Shown here: one piece after another, positions 9,611-18,070 of the stretch
Layout: each line of letters starts with the position of its first letter
Position numbering within the stretch: position 1 is the stretch's first letter
NCBI GenBank assembly: GCA_006218065.1
Contig: VBWE01000011.1
Location: forward strand, 1-64,000
Source of the DNA: Bacteroidota bacterium
Lineage (GTDB): Bacteria > Bacteroidota > Bacteroidia > Palsa-965
DNA: 64,000 bases
Direction: 5' to 3'
Made by a program: the position numbers and the translations under genes
Notes under the pieces: generated by a model
Told to the model about the DNA's origin: nothing
The model's database searches: none
What the model saw: only the letters and a program-made list of their open reading frames with translations

Positions 9611-9620
9611 TTTCGTACCC

Positions 9621-10286
9621 GTGCTGCGCTTCCTTGTTTCCACCTTCTGGCGTCCTTACGTAACATGGTACCTGAAAAAACCGCGCAGGTATAACCGGGC
9701 CGGGCTTTCCATGCTCGTGCAGCCGGGCGTTTTTCACCCGGGATTTTTTTTCAGCACGAAATTCCTGCTCACATTCCTGGAAGAAAAAAAAGCGGCACTG
9801 AAAAACAAAACATTCCTCGAACTGGGCGCGGGCAGCGGGCTTCTCGGTCTTTTTGCAGGCAAACACGGCGCAAAAGTCACCGCTTCCGATATCAGTAAAA
9901 CAGCCGTAGAAAATATCGTGGCGAATGCCGCATCGAATCATATCGCGATCACCGCGGTGCATTCCGACCTCTTCGACCGGATCGATCCGCAAACTTTCGA
10001 TTTCATCGTCATCAATCCGCCGTATTATAAAAAGAAACCGGCCACCGAAGCGGAACAGGCCTGGTACTGCGGCGAAGAGCTGGAATACTTCCAGGAATTA
10101 TTTTCACAACTGGGGAATTACATGCACCCCGCGAGTGAAGTGTACATGATCCTTTCCGACGATTGCGACCTGGAAGGAATCCGGAGCATCGCTTCGCAGC
10201 GGCAGTTCGGAATGAAACCGGAAACATCGAAGCGCATCGCCTGGGAAATCAATACCATTTTCCGACTGAAAGAAAAAGAGCCTTAA
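9621..10286 (+). CDS. Class I SAM-dependent methyltransferase (MTS/PrmC-like)
   Basis: 221 residues, GTG start 10 bases after the exporter. Motif I (LELGAGSGLLGLF, ~67-78) binds S-adenosylmethionine, and INPPYYKKKP holds an NPPY motif (132-135) characteristic of enzymes methylating planar nitrogens (PrmC/HemK, rRNA N-methylases). A long aromatic-basic N-terminus (RPYVTWYLKKPRRYNRAG) precedes the fold. The substrate is unknown. Context could mean either a stand-alone housekeeping methylase or part of the radical-SAM cluster. Confidence 0.8.
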   Translation: MLRFLVSTFWRPYVTWYLKKPRRYNRAGLSMLVQPGVFHPGFFFSTKFLLTFLEEKKAALKNKTFLELGAGSGLLGLFAGKHGAKVTASDISKTAVENIVANAASNHIAITAVHSDLFDRIDPQTFDFIVINPPYYKKKPATEAEQAWYCGEELEYFQELFSQLGNYMHPASEVYMILSDDCDLEGIRSIASQRQFGMKPETSKRIAWEINTIFRLKEKEP

Positions 10287-10334
10287 AGTCCAATAGCTTA
10301 AGCCATTCGGAATTTCCCCAAGGACTTTATTCCC

Positions 10335-10342
10335 TAACTTTA
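10335..10342 (+). promoter_or_regulatory. Possible internal promoter before the nucleotidyltransferase gene
   Basis: TAACTTTA (one mismatch to TAnnTTTG) ends 5 bases before the GTG at 10348, in a 61-base gap. If functional, the radical SAM genes could be transcribed separately as a leaderless message. Confidence 0.35.
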
Positions 10343-10347
10343 TCGAG

Positions 10348-11346
10348 GTGAACAGAATATCTACGCTACATCATTCCGATAATCCTGCGCTGAGTACGGC
10401 TCATTCGGCCGTGCTGCGGACAGTTATTTATTTCGATATTTTCAATCACCCGCTGAAATCAACGGAAATACAGGACTACTGCCAGCAATCCAGGCTGCGC
10501 CGGGAAGAAATTACCGGTGCGCTGCACGAACTCTGCCGGGATAATTTTCTCGAAGAGCAGGAAGGTTATTATTTTCTCAGCGGGCGGAATATTCTCGCCG
10601 GCATCCGGAAAGAACGAAACGAACGCGCCGAAGCCTACCTGAAAAAAGCGAAACGCTACAGCAAACTGATCGCTTCATTTCCTTTCGTCCGTTCCGTCGG
10701 TATCAGCGGTTCGCTTTCCAAAGGCACCATGGATCACGACGGCGATATTGATTACTTCATCATCACCGAACCGAAACGCCTCTGGGTATGCCGGACGCTG
10801 CTCGTATTGTTCAAAAAAGTTTTCCTGCTCAATTCGAGAAAATATTTCTGCGTGAATTATTTTATCGACACGCATGAACTTTCCATTCCCGACCTGAACC
10901 TGTTCACCGCCACGGAAATCGTTTTCATCAAGCCGATGTACGAAGGGGCGGTTTTCGAAAAATTCGTCCGGGCGAATACCTGGGTCAATGAATTTTACCC
11001 GAATCGTGCTGAAACAGCCGACCGGCATGACCTTCCTTCCGGCAACCGTTTTTTCAAACGCAGTTTTGAAAAAATAATGCGCGGACGTTTGGGTGAAGCG
11101 CTCGATACTTTTTTCTTCCGGCTCACGCTGAAACGGTGGAAAAGAAAATTCCGGAACGTGGATGAATCGCAGTTCGATCTGAATTTCCGTTCGCGCAGGA
11201 ACGTATCCAAGCACCACCCGCAGGGATTCCAGTTCAAAGTGATGAACCAGCTGGCGGAACGCGTGTTCGAATTCGAACAAAAGCACCGGGTCGTTTTGCA
11301 GAAAAGCGAATGGCGCCTGGATAACCCGGTGGAAATGCAAGGCTGA
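10348..11346 (+). CDS. Winged-helix + nucleotidyltransferase-domain protein
   Basis: 332 residues, GTG start. Residues ~15-85 resemble a winged helix (HPLKSTEIQDYCQQ..REEITGALHELCRDNFLEEQEGYYFL). A polymerase-beta-like nucleotidyltransferase core follows: GISGSLSKG (117-126 region) and D133-x-D135, the GS...DxD metal site, in a DGDIDYFIIT context. The basic C-terminal third (KRWKRKFRNVDESQFDLNFRSRRN) has no recognised motif. It ends 3 bases before a B12-radical SAM gene, suggesting co-translation. Such proteins transfer nucleotides to proteins, RNA or small molecules; the acceptor is not known. Confidence 0.7.
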   Translation: MNRISTLHHSDNPALSTAHSAVLRTVIYFDIFNHPLKSTEIQDYCQQSRLRREEITGALHELCRDNFLEEQEGYYFLSGRNILAGIRKERNERAEAYLKKAKRYSKLIASFPFVRSVGISGSLSKGTMDHDGDIDYFIITEPKRLWVCRTLLVLFKKVFLLNSRKYFCVNYFIDTHELSIPDLNLFTATEIVFIKPMYEGAVFEKFVRANTWVNEFYPNRAETADRHDLPSGNRFFKRSFEKIMRGRLGEALDTFFFRLTLKRWKRKFRNVDESQFDLNFRSRRNVSKHHPQGFQFKVMNQLAERVFEFEQKHRVVLQKSEWRLDNPVEMQG

Positions 11347-11349
11347 ACC

Positions 11350-12813
11350 ATGCGCATCCTCTTCTCCCATTCCTACTTCATGTATTTCGATCCCAAGCAA
11401 TGGGAACTGGAGCAGCCGTACCCGCCGCTGGGAACGATTTTCGCCGCTTCGTTTCTCCGAGAAGCCGGGCATGAAGTCTTTTTGTTCGACACCATGTTCG
11501 AGCAGGACGAGCGGGGATTGCCTGCGCAGCTTGACAAATACCGGCCGGATGTTTTCGTGATTTACGACGACGGGTTCAACTACCTGACCAAAATGTGCCT
11601 CACCAACATGCGCGAAGCCGCTTTCCGCATGCAGGAAATCGCGAAGCAGAAAGGTTGCACGGTCATCGTTTCCAGTTCCGACTCTACCGATCATTTTGAG
11701 AAATACCTCGATCACGGCGCCGATGCGGTGATCAAAGGAGAAGCGGAAATCACGCTGCTGGAAATTATTTCACTCCCGGCGGAGAAAAAAAACGATTTCA
11801 GTTCCATCGCCGGTATCGCATTCCGGCAAAACGGGCAAACGGTACAAACCCCGAAACGCCAGGTGATGAAAGACCTGGATGCGCTGCCGCTTCCCGCCTG
11901 GGATCTCGTGGACATCAAACCGTACCGGGAACGCTGGATGCGCAGCAGCGGCGAACTTGCGCTGAACATGGCCACCACGCGCGGCTGTCCTTATAAATGC
12001 AACTGGTGCGCCAAACCCATTTACGGGAACCGCTACAATTCACGCTCGCCCGAAAATGTAATCCAGGAACTGAAACTGCTCCGCGAAAAATTCCAGGTAA
12101 GCAAAATCTGGTTCAGCGACGATATTTTCGGTTTGAAACCCGGCTGGGTAAACCACTTTGCCGACCTCGTGGAAAAAGAACAGATCAGCTTCCGCTATAA
12201 AATCCAGTCGCGCGCCGACCTGCTCATCCAGGAAAACTACGTAGCCGATCTCGCCCGCTCCGGCTGTGAAACGGTCTGGCTCGGCGCCGAAAGCGGCTCG
12301 CAGCGCATACTCGACGCGATGGACAAAGGCACTACGGTGGAACAGATTTACGAAGCGGTCCGCCTGCTGAAGAAACACGGCATCCGCACGGCGCTTTTCC
12401 TGCAGTTCGGTTACCTCGGCGAAACGATCGAAGACATTCACAAAACCATCGGCATGCTGAACGACCTGCTGCCTGACGATATCGGCGTTTCGGTTTCGTA
12501 CCCGCTGCCGGGAACAAAATTTTACGAGATGGTGAAGCACGACCTGGAGGAAAAATCGAACTGGAGTGATTCCGACGATCTTCACCTGATGTTCCGCAAT
12601 ACCTATTCACCCGATTTTTACAGGCAGCTTCACCGGTTTGTACATAAAAATTACCGGAAGCACCAGGCATACGAAAGCATCGGTATCTTTTTAAAGAAAC
12701 CTTCCCGCATCAGCCGCACGCACCTGCGCCGCGCGCTTTCTACTTTGTATTATATCCCCGCTTCGTTTTTCGAAAAGCGTAAACTCAAGCAGATAGAGCA
12801 TGCCTGGAACTGA
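11350..12813 (+). CDS. B12-binding-domain radical SAM protein (first paralogue)
   Basis: 487 residues. An N-terminal Rossmann-like B12-binding-type domain (residues ~1-140; no DxHxxG lower-ligand motif seen) precedes a radical SAM core with C213-x3-C217-x2-C220 in TRGCPYKCNWC for the 4Fe-4S cluster. Further core motifs: FSDDIFGL, WLGAESGSQRILDAMDKG and FLQFGYLGET. The architecture is that of BchE/HpnJ-type class B enzymes, which do C-methylation, cyclisation or rearrangement. It shares domain order and motifs with the protein at 13642-15033. It overlaps the next gene by 14 bases. The chemistry is not predictable from sequence. Confidence 0.85.
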   Translation: MRILFSHSYFMYFDPKQWELEQPYPPLGTIFAASFLREAGHEVFLFDTMFEQDERGLPAQLDKYRPDVFVIYDDGFNYLTKMCLTNMREAAFRMQEIAKQKGCTVIVSSSDSTDHFEKYLDHGADAVIKGEAEITLLEIISLPAEKKNDFSSIAGIAFRQNGQTVQTPKRQVMKDLDALPLPAWDLVDIKPYRERWMRSSGELALNMATTRGCPYKCNWCAKPIYGNRYNSRSPENVIQELKLLREKFQVSKIWFSDDIFGLKPGWVNHFADLVEKEQISFRYKIQSRADLLIQENYVADLARSGCETVWLGAESGSQRILDAMDKGTTVEQIYEAVRLLKKHGIRTALFLQFGYLGETIEDIHKTIGMLNDLLPDDIGVSVSYPLPGTKFYEMVKHDLEEKSNWSDSDDLHLMFRNTYSPDFYRQLHRFVHKNYRKHQAYESIGIFLKKPSRISRTHLRRALSTLYYIPASFFEKRKLKQIEHAWN

Positions 12814-13645
12814 AGCGGCTTTCGATTTTCACGCGGCTTCCTACGATTCCACCTTCACCCATTCGGAAACGGGAAAACGGCAGCGCAAACGCGTGCACGA
12901 TTATCTTGAAAAAAAACTGGATGCTGCACTTTATAAACGTGTACTCGAACTGAACTGCGGCACCGGCGAAGATGCGATCTGGCTGGCCCGCCGCGGGCAC
13001 GAGGTAACGGCAACCGATCTTTCACAAAAAATGATCGACCTGGCTGAACGCAAATCAGCCGAGGCAAAAACGACGATCCGCTTTCAGAAAACCAGCTTCG
13101 GTGAAATTGCATCCCGGTTTGCTCCCGGTTCTTTCGATTGTATTTTTTCCAATTTCGGCGGACTGAACTGCATCGATTATGCCGCCGTGAAAAAACTCGC
13201 AGACGATTCGGCGATCCTGCTTCGTCCCGGCGGAAGGTTTATTGCCGTGATCATGGGCAAAAACTGCAGTTGGGAAAAATTCTATTTCCGGCTCAAAGGA
13301 GACCGCGAGAATCGTCTGCGCAGGAAAAAAAACGGCGGCGCAGAAGTCATGATCGGCGAAGAGAAATTCACTACCTGGTATTATTCCCCGGCTGAAATCC
13401 GGGAGGCTTTTTCAAAACAGTTCGCGTTTGCAGATAACATCCCCGTCGGCTGGGCCCTGCCGCCTTCGTACCTCGAACCCCGGTTTAAAAACAAAAAGAA
13501 CCTGCTTGCATTCCTGCACGGGATAGAAAATATGTGCTCCCCGTTTTCCTTTGCCGTGAACCGTGCAGATCATTTCCTCATCGATTTCGGGCGAACCGGT
13601 GCGGGGGATGCGCGCGAATCGGGTAACTTCGGCATACCGCAATGA
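12800..13645 (+). CDS. Class I SAM-dependent methyltransferase between the radical SAM paralogues
   Basis: 281 residues; starts within the end of the upstream gene (14-base overlap) and ends overlapping the next by 4 bases (ATGA), so translational coupling is likely. The N-terminus FDFHAASYDSTFTHSETGKRQR and motif I VLELNCGTGEDAIWLARRG (~48-66) are typical of UbiE/Methyltransf_11-type small-molecule methylases; ATDLSQKMIDLA is motif II. Unlike the 9621 enzyme it lacks NPPY, so O-, C- or S-methylation of a small molecule is more likely. Its place between two radical SAM genes suggests it acts in the same pathway. Confidence 0.8.
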   Translation: MPGTEAAFDFHAASYDSTFTHSETGKRQRKRVHDYLEKKLDAALYKRVLELNCGTGEDAIWLARRGHEVTATDLSQKMIDLAERKSAEAKTTIRFQKTSFGEIASRFAPGSFDCIFSNFGGLNCIDYAAVKKLADDSAILLRPGGRFIAVIMGKNCSWEKFYFRLKGDRENRLRRKKNGGAEVMIGEEKFTTWYYSPAEIREAFSKQFAFADNIPVGWALPPSYLEPRFKNKKNLLAFLHGIENMCSPFSFAVNRADHFLIDFGRTGAGDARESGNFGIPQ

Positions 13646-15033
13646 ATATCCTGCTGACACACGGTTACTTCCTCGAAGAAGATGAGAAAGAAAAACTCAT
13701 CATGAAACCGTATGTTCCGCTGGGCATCCTGTACATTTCCGCCTGGCTGAGCAGGAACGGTTTTGAAAATGAAGTTTTCGACAGTACGTTTTCTTCTTTC
13801 GAAAAATTAAAAACAAAACTCACGGAAAAACGGCCGGAAATACTCGGCATCTACGTCAACCTGATGACGAAGCTGAACGTATTGCGCATCATGGAATTCA
13901 TCCGGAACACCCCGGCCTTGTCGCATACGCGGATCGTACTCGGCGGACCGGAAGTCAAAAACCATGTGGCGAATTTCATGAACCACGGCGCGGATATCAT
14001 CGTGCTCGGCGAAGGAGAAGAAAGCATGGCGGAAATCGCAGCGGCTTTCAGTAAATCGGCGGATCCTGATCTTTCCGGCATCGCAGGCATCGCCTGGAAA
14101 AACAAATCCGGCGAAACCATCATGAATGAACCGCGGCAGTTGCTGAAAGAAGTCGATGCGCTTCCTTTTCCGGATCGCAGTAAAATCGATTTGCACCTGT
14201 ACCTCGACGCCTGGAAAAAACATCATGGACAATCCACCATTTCCGTGAGCACGATGCGCGGATGTCCCTACACCTGTAAATGGTGCAGCCGCGCGGTTTA
14301 CGGATTGAGTTACCGCCGGCGCAGCCCGGAATTAGTGGCGGATGAAATGGAACATATCCGTGAAAAATACAAGCCGGACATGATCTGGTTCGTGGACGAT
14401 GTTTTTACGATCAGTCACAAATGGCTGCGTGAGTTCGCGGATGAAATTGAAAAGCGTAAACTGGAACTTCCGTACGAAATCATCACGCGCGCCGACCGGA
14501 TGAACGAAGAAGTGATCGACCTGCTGGTGAAAAGCGGCTGCCGCCGGGTGTGGATTGGTGCGGAAAGCGGTTCGCAGAAAATCATCGATGCCATGGACCG
14601 GCGCGTGGATGTGAAACAGGTGAGCGACATGATCCGGCTTTCGCAGCAGAAAGGAATACAGGCCGGCACCTTTATCATGCTCGGTTACCCGGGCGAAACG
14701 CAAAAAGATATCCGCGAAACTATCCGGCACTTGGTCAGTTCCGATCCCGACCTGTACACGATCACCGTGGCTTACCCGATCAAAGGAACGCCGTTGTACG
14801 AAGAAGTGGAAAGCCGTTTTATCCAACAGCCCGACTGGGCAAAATCCACCGACCGCGATATCGATTTCGAACGCAGTTTTCCGCGCAAATATTACGACTA
14901 TGCCGTGCGCTGGGTTTATAACGAAGTCGCTTTCAGCAAAAGCCGCAAAAACGGGCACTGGATGAAAATGCCTATCCACAAACTAAAATCGCTGGCTGCG
15001 CGGGGCGGAATGTTTCTGAGTAAGATGATGTAA
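13642..15033 (+). CDS. B12-binding-domain radical SAM protein (second paralogue)
   Basis: 463 residues, start overlapping the preceding stop (ATGA). A B12-binding-type N-terminal domain (IVLGGPEVKNHVANFMNHGA; LGEGEESMAEI) leads to a radical SAM core with C208-x3-C212-x2-C215 (MRGCPYTCKWC), then WFVDDVFTISHKW, RVWIGAESGSQKIIDAMDRR and FIMLGYPGET. It parallels the 11350 protein in order and spacing of motifs but is clearly diverged, which suggests two successive or related reactions. It closes the gene run and is followed by a long inverted repeat and a convergent gene. Confidence 0.85.
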   Translation: MNILLTHGYFLEEDEKEKLIMKPYVPLGILYISAWLSRNGFENEVFDSTFSSFEKLKTKLTEKRPEILGIYVNLMTKLNVLRIMEFIRNTPALSHTRIVLGGPEVKNHVANFMNHGADIIVLGEGEESMAEIAAAFSKSADPDLSGIAGIAWKNKSGETIMNEPRQLLKEVDALPFPDRSKIDLHLYLDAWKKHHGQSTISVSTMRGCPYTCKWCSRAVYGLSYRRRSPELVADEMEHIREKYKPDMIWFVDDVFTISHKWLREFADEIEKRKLELPYEIITRADRMNEEVIDLLVKSGCRRVWIGAESGSQKIIDAMDRRVDVKQVSDMIRLSQQKGIQAGTFIMLGYPGETQKDIRETIRHLVSSDPDLYTITVAYPIKGTPLYEEVESRFIQQPDWAKSTDRDIDFERSFPRKYYDYAVRWVYNEVAFSKSRKNGHWMKMPIHKLKSLAARGGMFLSKMM

Positions 15034-15055
15034 AAACGAATTCCTTCCGGGCATT

Positions 15056-15166
15056 AAACGCACAACGCCAAATGCTCAATTACCAATGTTCATTGGACAG
15101 ATGCACCTGCCTGCCATAGCTGTGCTGCGGACAGGTTGATAATTGAGCGTTTGGCATTGTGCGTTT
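15056..15166. repeat. Intergenic inverted-repeat element (27-bp arms)
   Basis: Arms 15056-15082 and 15140-15166 are inverted repeats matching at 25 of 27 positions. The two mismatches are reciprocal: the words GCATTTGGCGTT and GCGTTTGGCATT exchange one base pair. The 57-base centre contains its own short hairpin (CCAATGttCATTGG, 15083-15096). It lies between convergent genes, so it may also terminate transcription. Confidence 0.8.
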
Positions 15167-15253
15167 ATTCCTTGTTTCATGGAATACGCACTAAAAGAAA
15201 CTCCCATCCCACGTTAATGGAACAGGAGTTCGCATGCTCTGCCTGAGCTGTAT

Positions 15254-15571
15254 TTAGTTTGCTTTTTGTTCTGTTTTGGCGGCAGCCGGTGCGGGCTTTG
15301 CCGTGGCTTTGATCCGGCGGGCTTTTTTCCAGCTCGCTCCGCCTTTTTTCGCATCAGCGGAAGTAGCCTGTTTTGTGCCTTTGCCATCCTGCCTGGTATC
15401 TGCAATTCCTGTGGCAGGCGCAGCAGCCGGTTTTTCTTTTTTAGATGTTGCCGGTTTTACGGTTGCAGCAGAAGGTTTTGCTTCGGCATTGGCCGGTTTT
15501 TTATTGTCCTGGGCCATAGCTGCTGCCGAGATGAGCAGGAATGCAGCCAGGGAGAAAACGAGCTTTTTCAT
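15254..15571 (-). CDS. Small exported Ala/Lys/Pro-rich protein
   Basis: 105 residues. A clear signal peptide (MKKLVFSLAAFLLISAAAMAQ) is followed by a low-complexity chain dominated by Ala, Lys, Pro and Thr, without cysteine or a predicted fold. The mature part is strongly basic and probably disordered, so binding to anionic envelope polymers or nucleic acid is possible. A similar Lys/Ala tail ends the TlpA-like protein at 36899-37570. Function unknown. Confidence 0.65.
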   Translation of the reverse strand: MKKLVFSLAAFLLISAAAMAQDNKKPANAEAKPSAATVKPATSKKEKPAAAPATGIADTRQDGKGTKQATSADAKKGGASWKKARRIKATAKPAPAAAKTEQKAN

Positions 15572-15681
15572 GTTGTTATCTTGTTAGTTGGTTACTGTTC
15601 CGGGGATATAACAAACTTAATGCCATTTTCCGGTAAAAGCACTATTCTCCCTATTTTCGGGGTTCATAAGGGCATACTCTC

Positions 15682-16887
15682 TTGACAAAAAGCTTTCTTA
15701 CCCGCAACATCATCCTGCTTTCGCTGATCAGCCTGTTCAATGATCTCGCGGGTGAAATGCTCTATCCTATCCTGCCGCTTTACCTGGAATCGGTAGGATT
15801 CAGCGTACTCTGGATCGGCCTGCTGGAAGGCATGGCCGAAGCGATTTCCGGGATTTCGAAATCTTATTTCGGGAAACTTTCCGACCGTTCGGGCAAGCGG
15901 GTGCCGTTTATCCGGATCGGTTATGCCATGAGTGCATTCAGCAAACCCATGCTCATTCTTTTTCGTTTCGCGCCGTACGTGCTTTTTATGCGTACCGTGG
16001 ACCGGCTGGGTAAAGGCGTTCGGACAGGCGCGCGCGATGCGCTGCTCTCGGACGAAAGCGCGCCGGAGAACCGGGGAAAAGTATTCGGTTTTCACCGGGC
16101 CATGGATACCCTGGGCGCTGTGCTCGGGCCAACCGTGGCGCTGGCCTGGCTGCTCACGCAGGGAGACAAAAACCTGGAACCGGTTTTCTGGTTCGCTGCA
16201 ATTCCCGGGGCGGCCGGTATCATCCTTACTTTTTTGATCCGCGAACAACGGAAAGAACCGAAAATCAAAACGGGCAACGGCGGATTTTTTTCTTTTTTCA
16301 GCTACTGGAAAATCGCCAAACCGGAGTACAAAAAAATAGTTGCCGCGCTCGGTGTATTTTTCCTGCTGAACAGTTCCGATGTTTTCCTGCTCCTGCTGGT
16401 GAAAAAAATGGGATTCGGAACAAGCACGGCGGTACTGCTTTATATCCTGTACAATTGCACCTATGTAATCGTTTCATACCCGGCCGGTCGCCTGGCGGAT
16501 AAAATCGGGATGAAAAAAATGCTGCTCTCCGGGCTCTCTATTTTTGCGCTGGTGTATGTGATCGGGGGATTCCTCTTTTTCTTTTCGCAACCTGCGCAGA
16601 TCAATCTCGTCCTGCTTATCGCTGCTTTTGCGCTTTACGGAATTTATGCAGCCTGCAGCGACGGCGTGGCCAAAGCCTGGCTCAGTAAAACCTGCGAAAA
16701 AAGCGACAGTGCGCAGGCTATGGGACTTTTTTCCGGCGTGCAGAGCCTCGGTGCGCTGGCCGCAAGTTCCATCGCGGGTCTGCTCTGGACCTTCGACACC
16801 GCCGGGGCCGGGACTTCTTTGCTGCTCACCGCGGGCGCTGCACTTTTTTCCATCCTGCTTTTAAGACGCATCCGCGAAGGCGCGTGA
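15682..16887 (+). CDS. MFS transporter
   Basis: 401 residues, TTG start at 15682 (MTKSFLTRNIILLSLISLFND); no good ATG exists until well inside the first helix. About twelve hydrophobic helices are visible. The loop 2-3 motif GKLSDRSGKRVPFIRIGY is the MFS motif A, and DRLGKGVRTGARDALLSDE is characteristic of a conserved bacterial MFS subgroup of unknown substrate. It diverges from the Ala/Lys-rich gene; the lipoprotein gene follows after 51 bases. Confidence 0.85.
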   Translation: MTKSFLTRNIILLSLISLFNDLAGEMLYPILPLYLESVGFSVLWIGLLEGMAEAISGISKSYFGKLSDRSGKRVPFIRIGYAMSAFSKPMLILFRFAPYVLFMRTVDRLGKGVRTGARDALLSDESAPENRGKVFGFHRAMDTLGAVLGPTVALAWLLTQGDKNLEPVFWFAAIPGAAGIILTFLIREQRKEPKIKTGNGGFFSFFSYWKIAKPEYKKIVAALGVFFLLNSSDVFLLLLVKKMGFGTSTAVLLYILYNCTYVIVSYPAGRLADKIGMKKMLLSGLSIFALVYVIGGFLFFFSQPAQINLVLLIAAFALYGIYAACSDGVAKAWLSKTCEKSDSAQAMGLFSGVQSLGALAASSIAGLLWTFDTAGAGTSLLLTAGAALFSILLLRRIREGA

Positions 16888-16925
16888 TTTGCCCGTTCGG
16901 TATGCTTTGACTAATTTTCATGTTC

Positions 16926-16933
16926 TAACTTTC
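16926..16933 (+). promoter_or_regulatory. Weak -7-like element before the lipoprotein gene
   Basis: TAACTTTC differs from TAnnTTTG at the last base and ends 5 bases before the ATG at 16939. Confidence 0.3.
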
Positions 16934-16938
16934 CTGCC

Positions 16939-17571
16939 ATGAGATATTATTTCGTTTTGCCTGCTCTATTATTTCTTTTTGCCTGCGGAAATGCCGACAA
17001 ACCTGCCGAAACAGCCGATACGGGAAAGCACACCACGAAGGATTCCATGAAAGACGCGCTGGCCGATATGCCCCCGCCTTCGGAAGCCAAACAGTTTGAA
17101 TGGTTTTACAGCCTCTTCGTTAAAGGGATGATGACCGACAGCATTTTTCAGAAATTCATCCACCCGGAAAACGGCGTATATATGATCGAATCGAACGGCG
17201 CGATGCCACAGATGAAAAACGTGACGGATATCAGCGATTTTACAACCGCACAGGGAAAGCCGTTTTTCACCATTTCACGCGACGACCTGATCTGCGAACT
17301 GAAGGACGAAGAACTTCCGAAGGTGGATTGCGACAGCAAGGATTTTTACAGCAAGTCCGGTTGCTTTACCCGTGAAGAAAACACGTTCAAAGAAGAAAAA
17401 ACCTGGCAATATTGTCACCTCACGCCCGACGAAGAAAAGAAAGTAACGAAAATGGCCGCCGGCATTACCCGTGTCGTGATCAACACAAAAAACTACCGGT
17501 ATTATTTTTCGCTGATCAACGGCAGTTGGTACATCAGTTTCATTGATATGCGGAAGCCCTGCCAGGCTTGA
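16939..17571 (+). CDS. Hypothetical lipoprotein
   Basis: 210 residues with a lipobox (LLFLFAC-G, cysteine ~16), predicting lipidation and membrane anchoring. A disordered linker (NADKPAETADTGKHTTKDSMKD) leads to a folded domain of ~150 residues with four cysteines (LICELKDEELPKVDCDSKDFYSKSGC..WQYCHL). No recognised family. It ends in a bidirectional terminator shared with the convergent gene. Confidence 0.7.
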   Translation: MRYYFVLPALLFLFACGNADKPAETADTGKHTTKDSMKDALADMPPPSEAKQFEWFYSLFVKGMMTDSIFQKFIHPENGVYMIESNGAMPQMKNVTDISDFTTAQGKPFFTISRDDLICELKDEELPKVDCDSKDFYSKSGCFTREENTFKEEKTWQYCHLTPDEEKKVTKMAAGITRVVINTKNYRYYFSLINGSWYISFIDMRKPCQA

Positions 17572-17580
17572 GTCGTACCA

Positions 17581-17625
17581 TTATAAAAGCAACGGCCCGG
17601 AAATTCCGGGCCGTTGCTTTTATAA
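17581..17625. terminator. Perfect 45-bp palindrome, bidirectional terminator
   Basis: 22-base arms (17581-17602 and 17604-17625) pair perfectly around one A. The stem core is AGCAACGGCCCGGAA with A-rich and T-rich flanks on either side. It lies 9 bases after the lipoprotein stop and 9 bases before the end of the convergent gene, as expected for a shared terminator. Confidence 0.9.
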
Positions 17626-17634
17626 TTCGTTTTG

Positions 17635-18021
17635 TCACTTGCTCATATGCTCGCGGCGCATTTTCATGCCTTTCTTCGGATGTATGATACGTTTGGCACT
17701 CATCCATTTTTCATACTGGGCAGGAGTCAGCACTTTTTTCATGCCTTCGCGGAATTCTTCGTTCGCTTTTTTTCTTTCCTGGTCCATCAGCTCTTTGCGC
17801 ATACCTTTCTGGATGGTGAGCCTTTCCATTTTTTGTTCTTTTTTGAAGGCGAGGTGATGCACATCCATGCGCTGTTTCGCGTTCAGCGAAAGCTGCTTGT
17901 CGATCCGTGCGGTAATTTCATCGGCGCGCTGGCCCGGCGTTTTTTTCGCGGGTACGGCCTGCTGGGCGAAAGTAAAGACCGAAAACATAATGCATACGGT
18001 CAGGGAGATTATCTTTTTCAT
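17635..18021 (-). CDS. Exported helical protein, Spy/CpxP-like
   Basis: 128 residues from the ATG at 18021 (MKKIISLTVCIMFSVFTFAQ signal peptide); an in-frame ATG at 18033 adds four residues. The mature part is helical and charged, with two LTxxQ-like elements (LSLNAKQRMDV.., VLTPAQYEKWM) spaced as in Spy/CpxP periplasmic chaperones and their Bacteroidota relatives. The C-terminus is Lys/Arg/Met-rich (PKKGMKMRREHMSK). A periplasmic chaperone or metal-related role is possible; the family match is tentative. Confidence 0.65.
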   Translation of the reverse strand: MKKIISLTVCIMFSVFTFAQQAVPAKKTPGQRADEITARIDKQLSLNAKQRMDVHHLAFKKEQKMERLTIQKGMRKELMDQERKKANEEFREGMKKVLTPAQYEKWMSAKRIIHPKKGMKMRREHMSK

Positions 18022-18070
18022 GGCTTTAAGCATTGTTGTGCAGGAACATATTCAAACCCTGTGCCAATGC

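Noticed and set aside
7343-15033. Assignment of the exporter and radical SAM genes to hopanoid synthesis (HpnN/HpnJ/HpnP)
   Set aside because: Only superfamily-level similarity can be seen; no squalene-hopene cyclase or other hpn gene is in the window.
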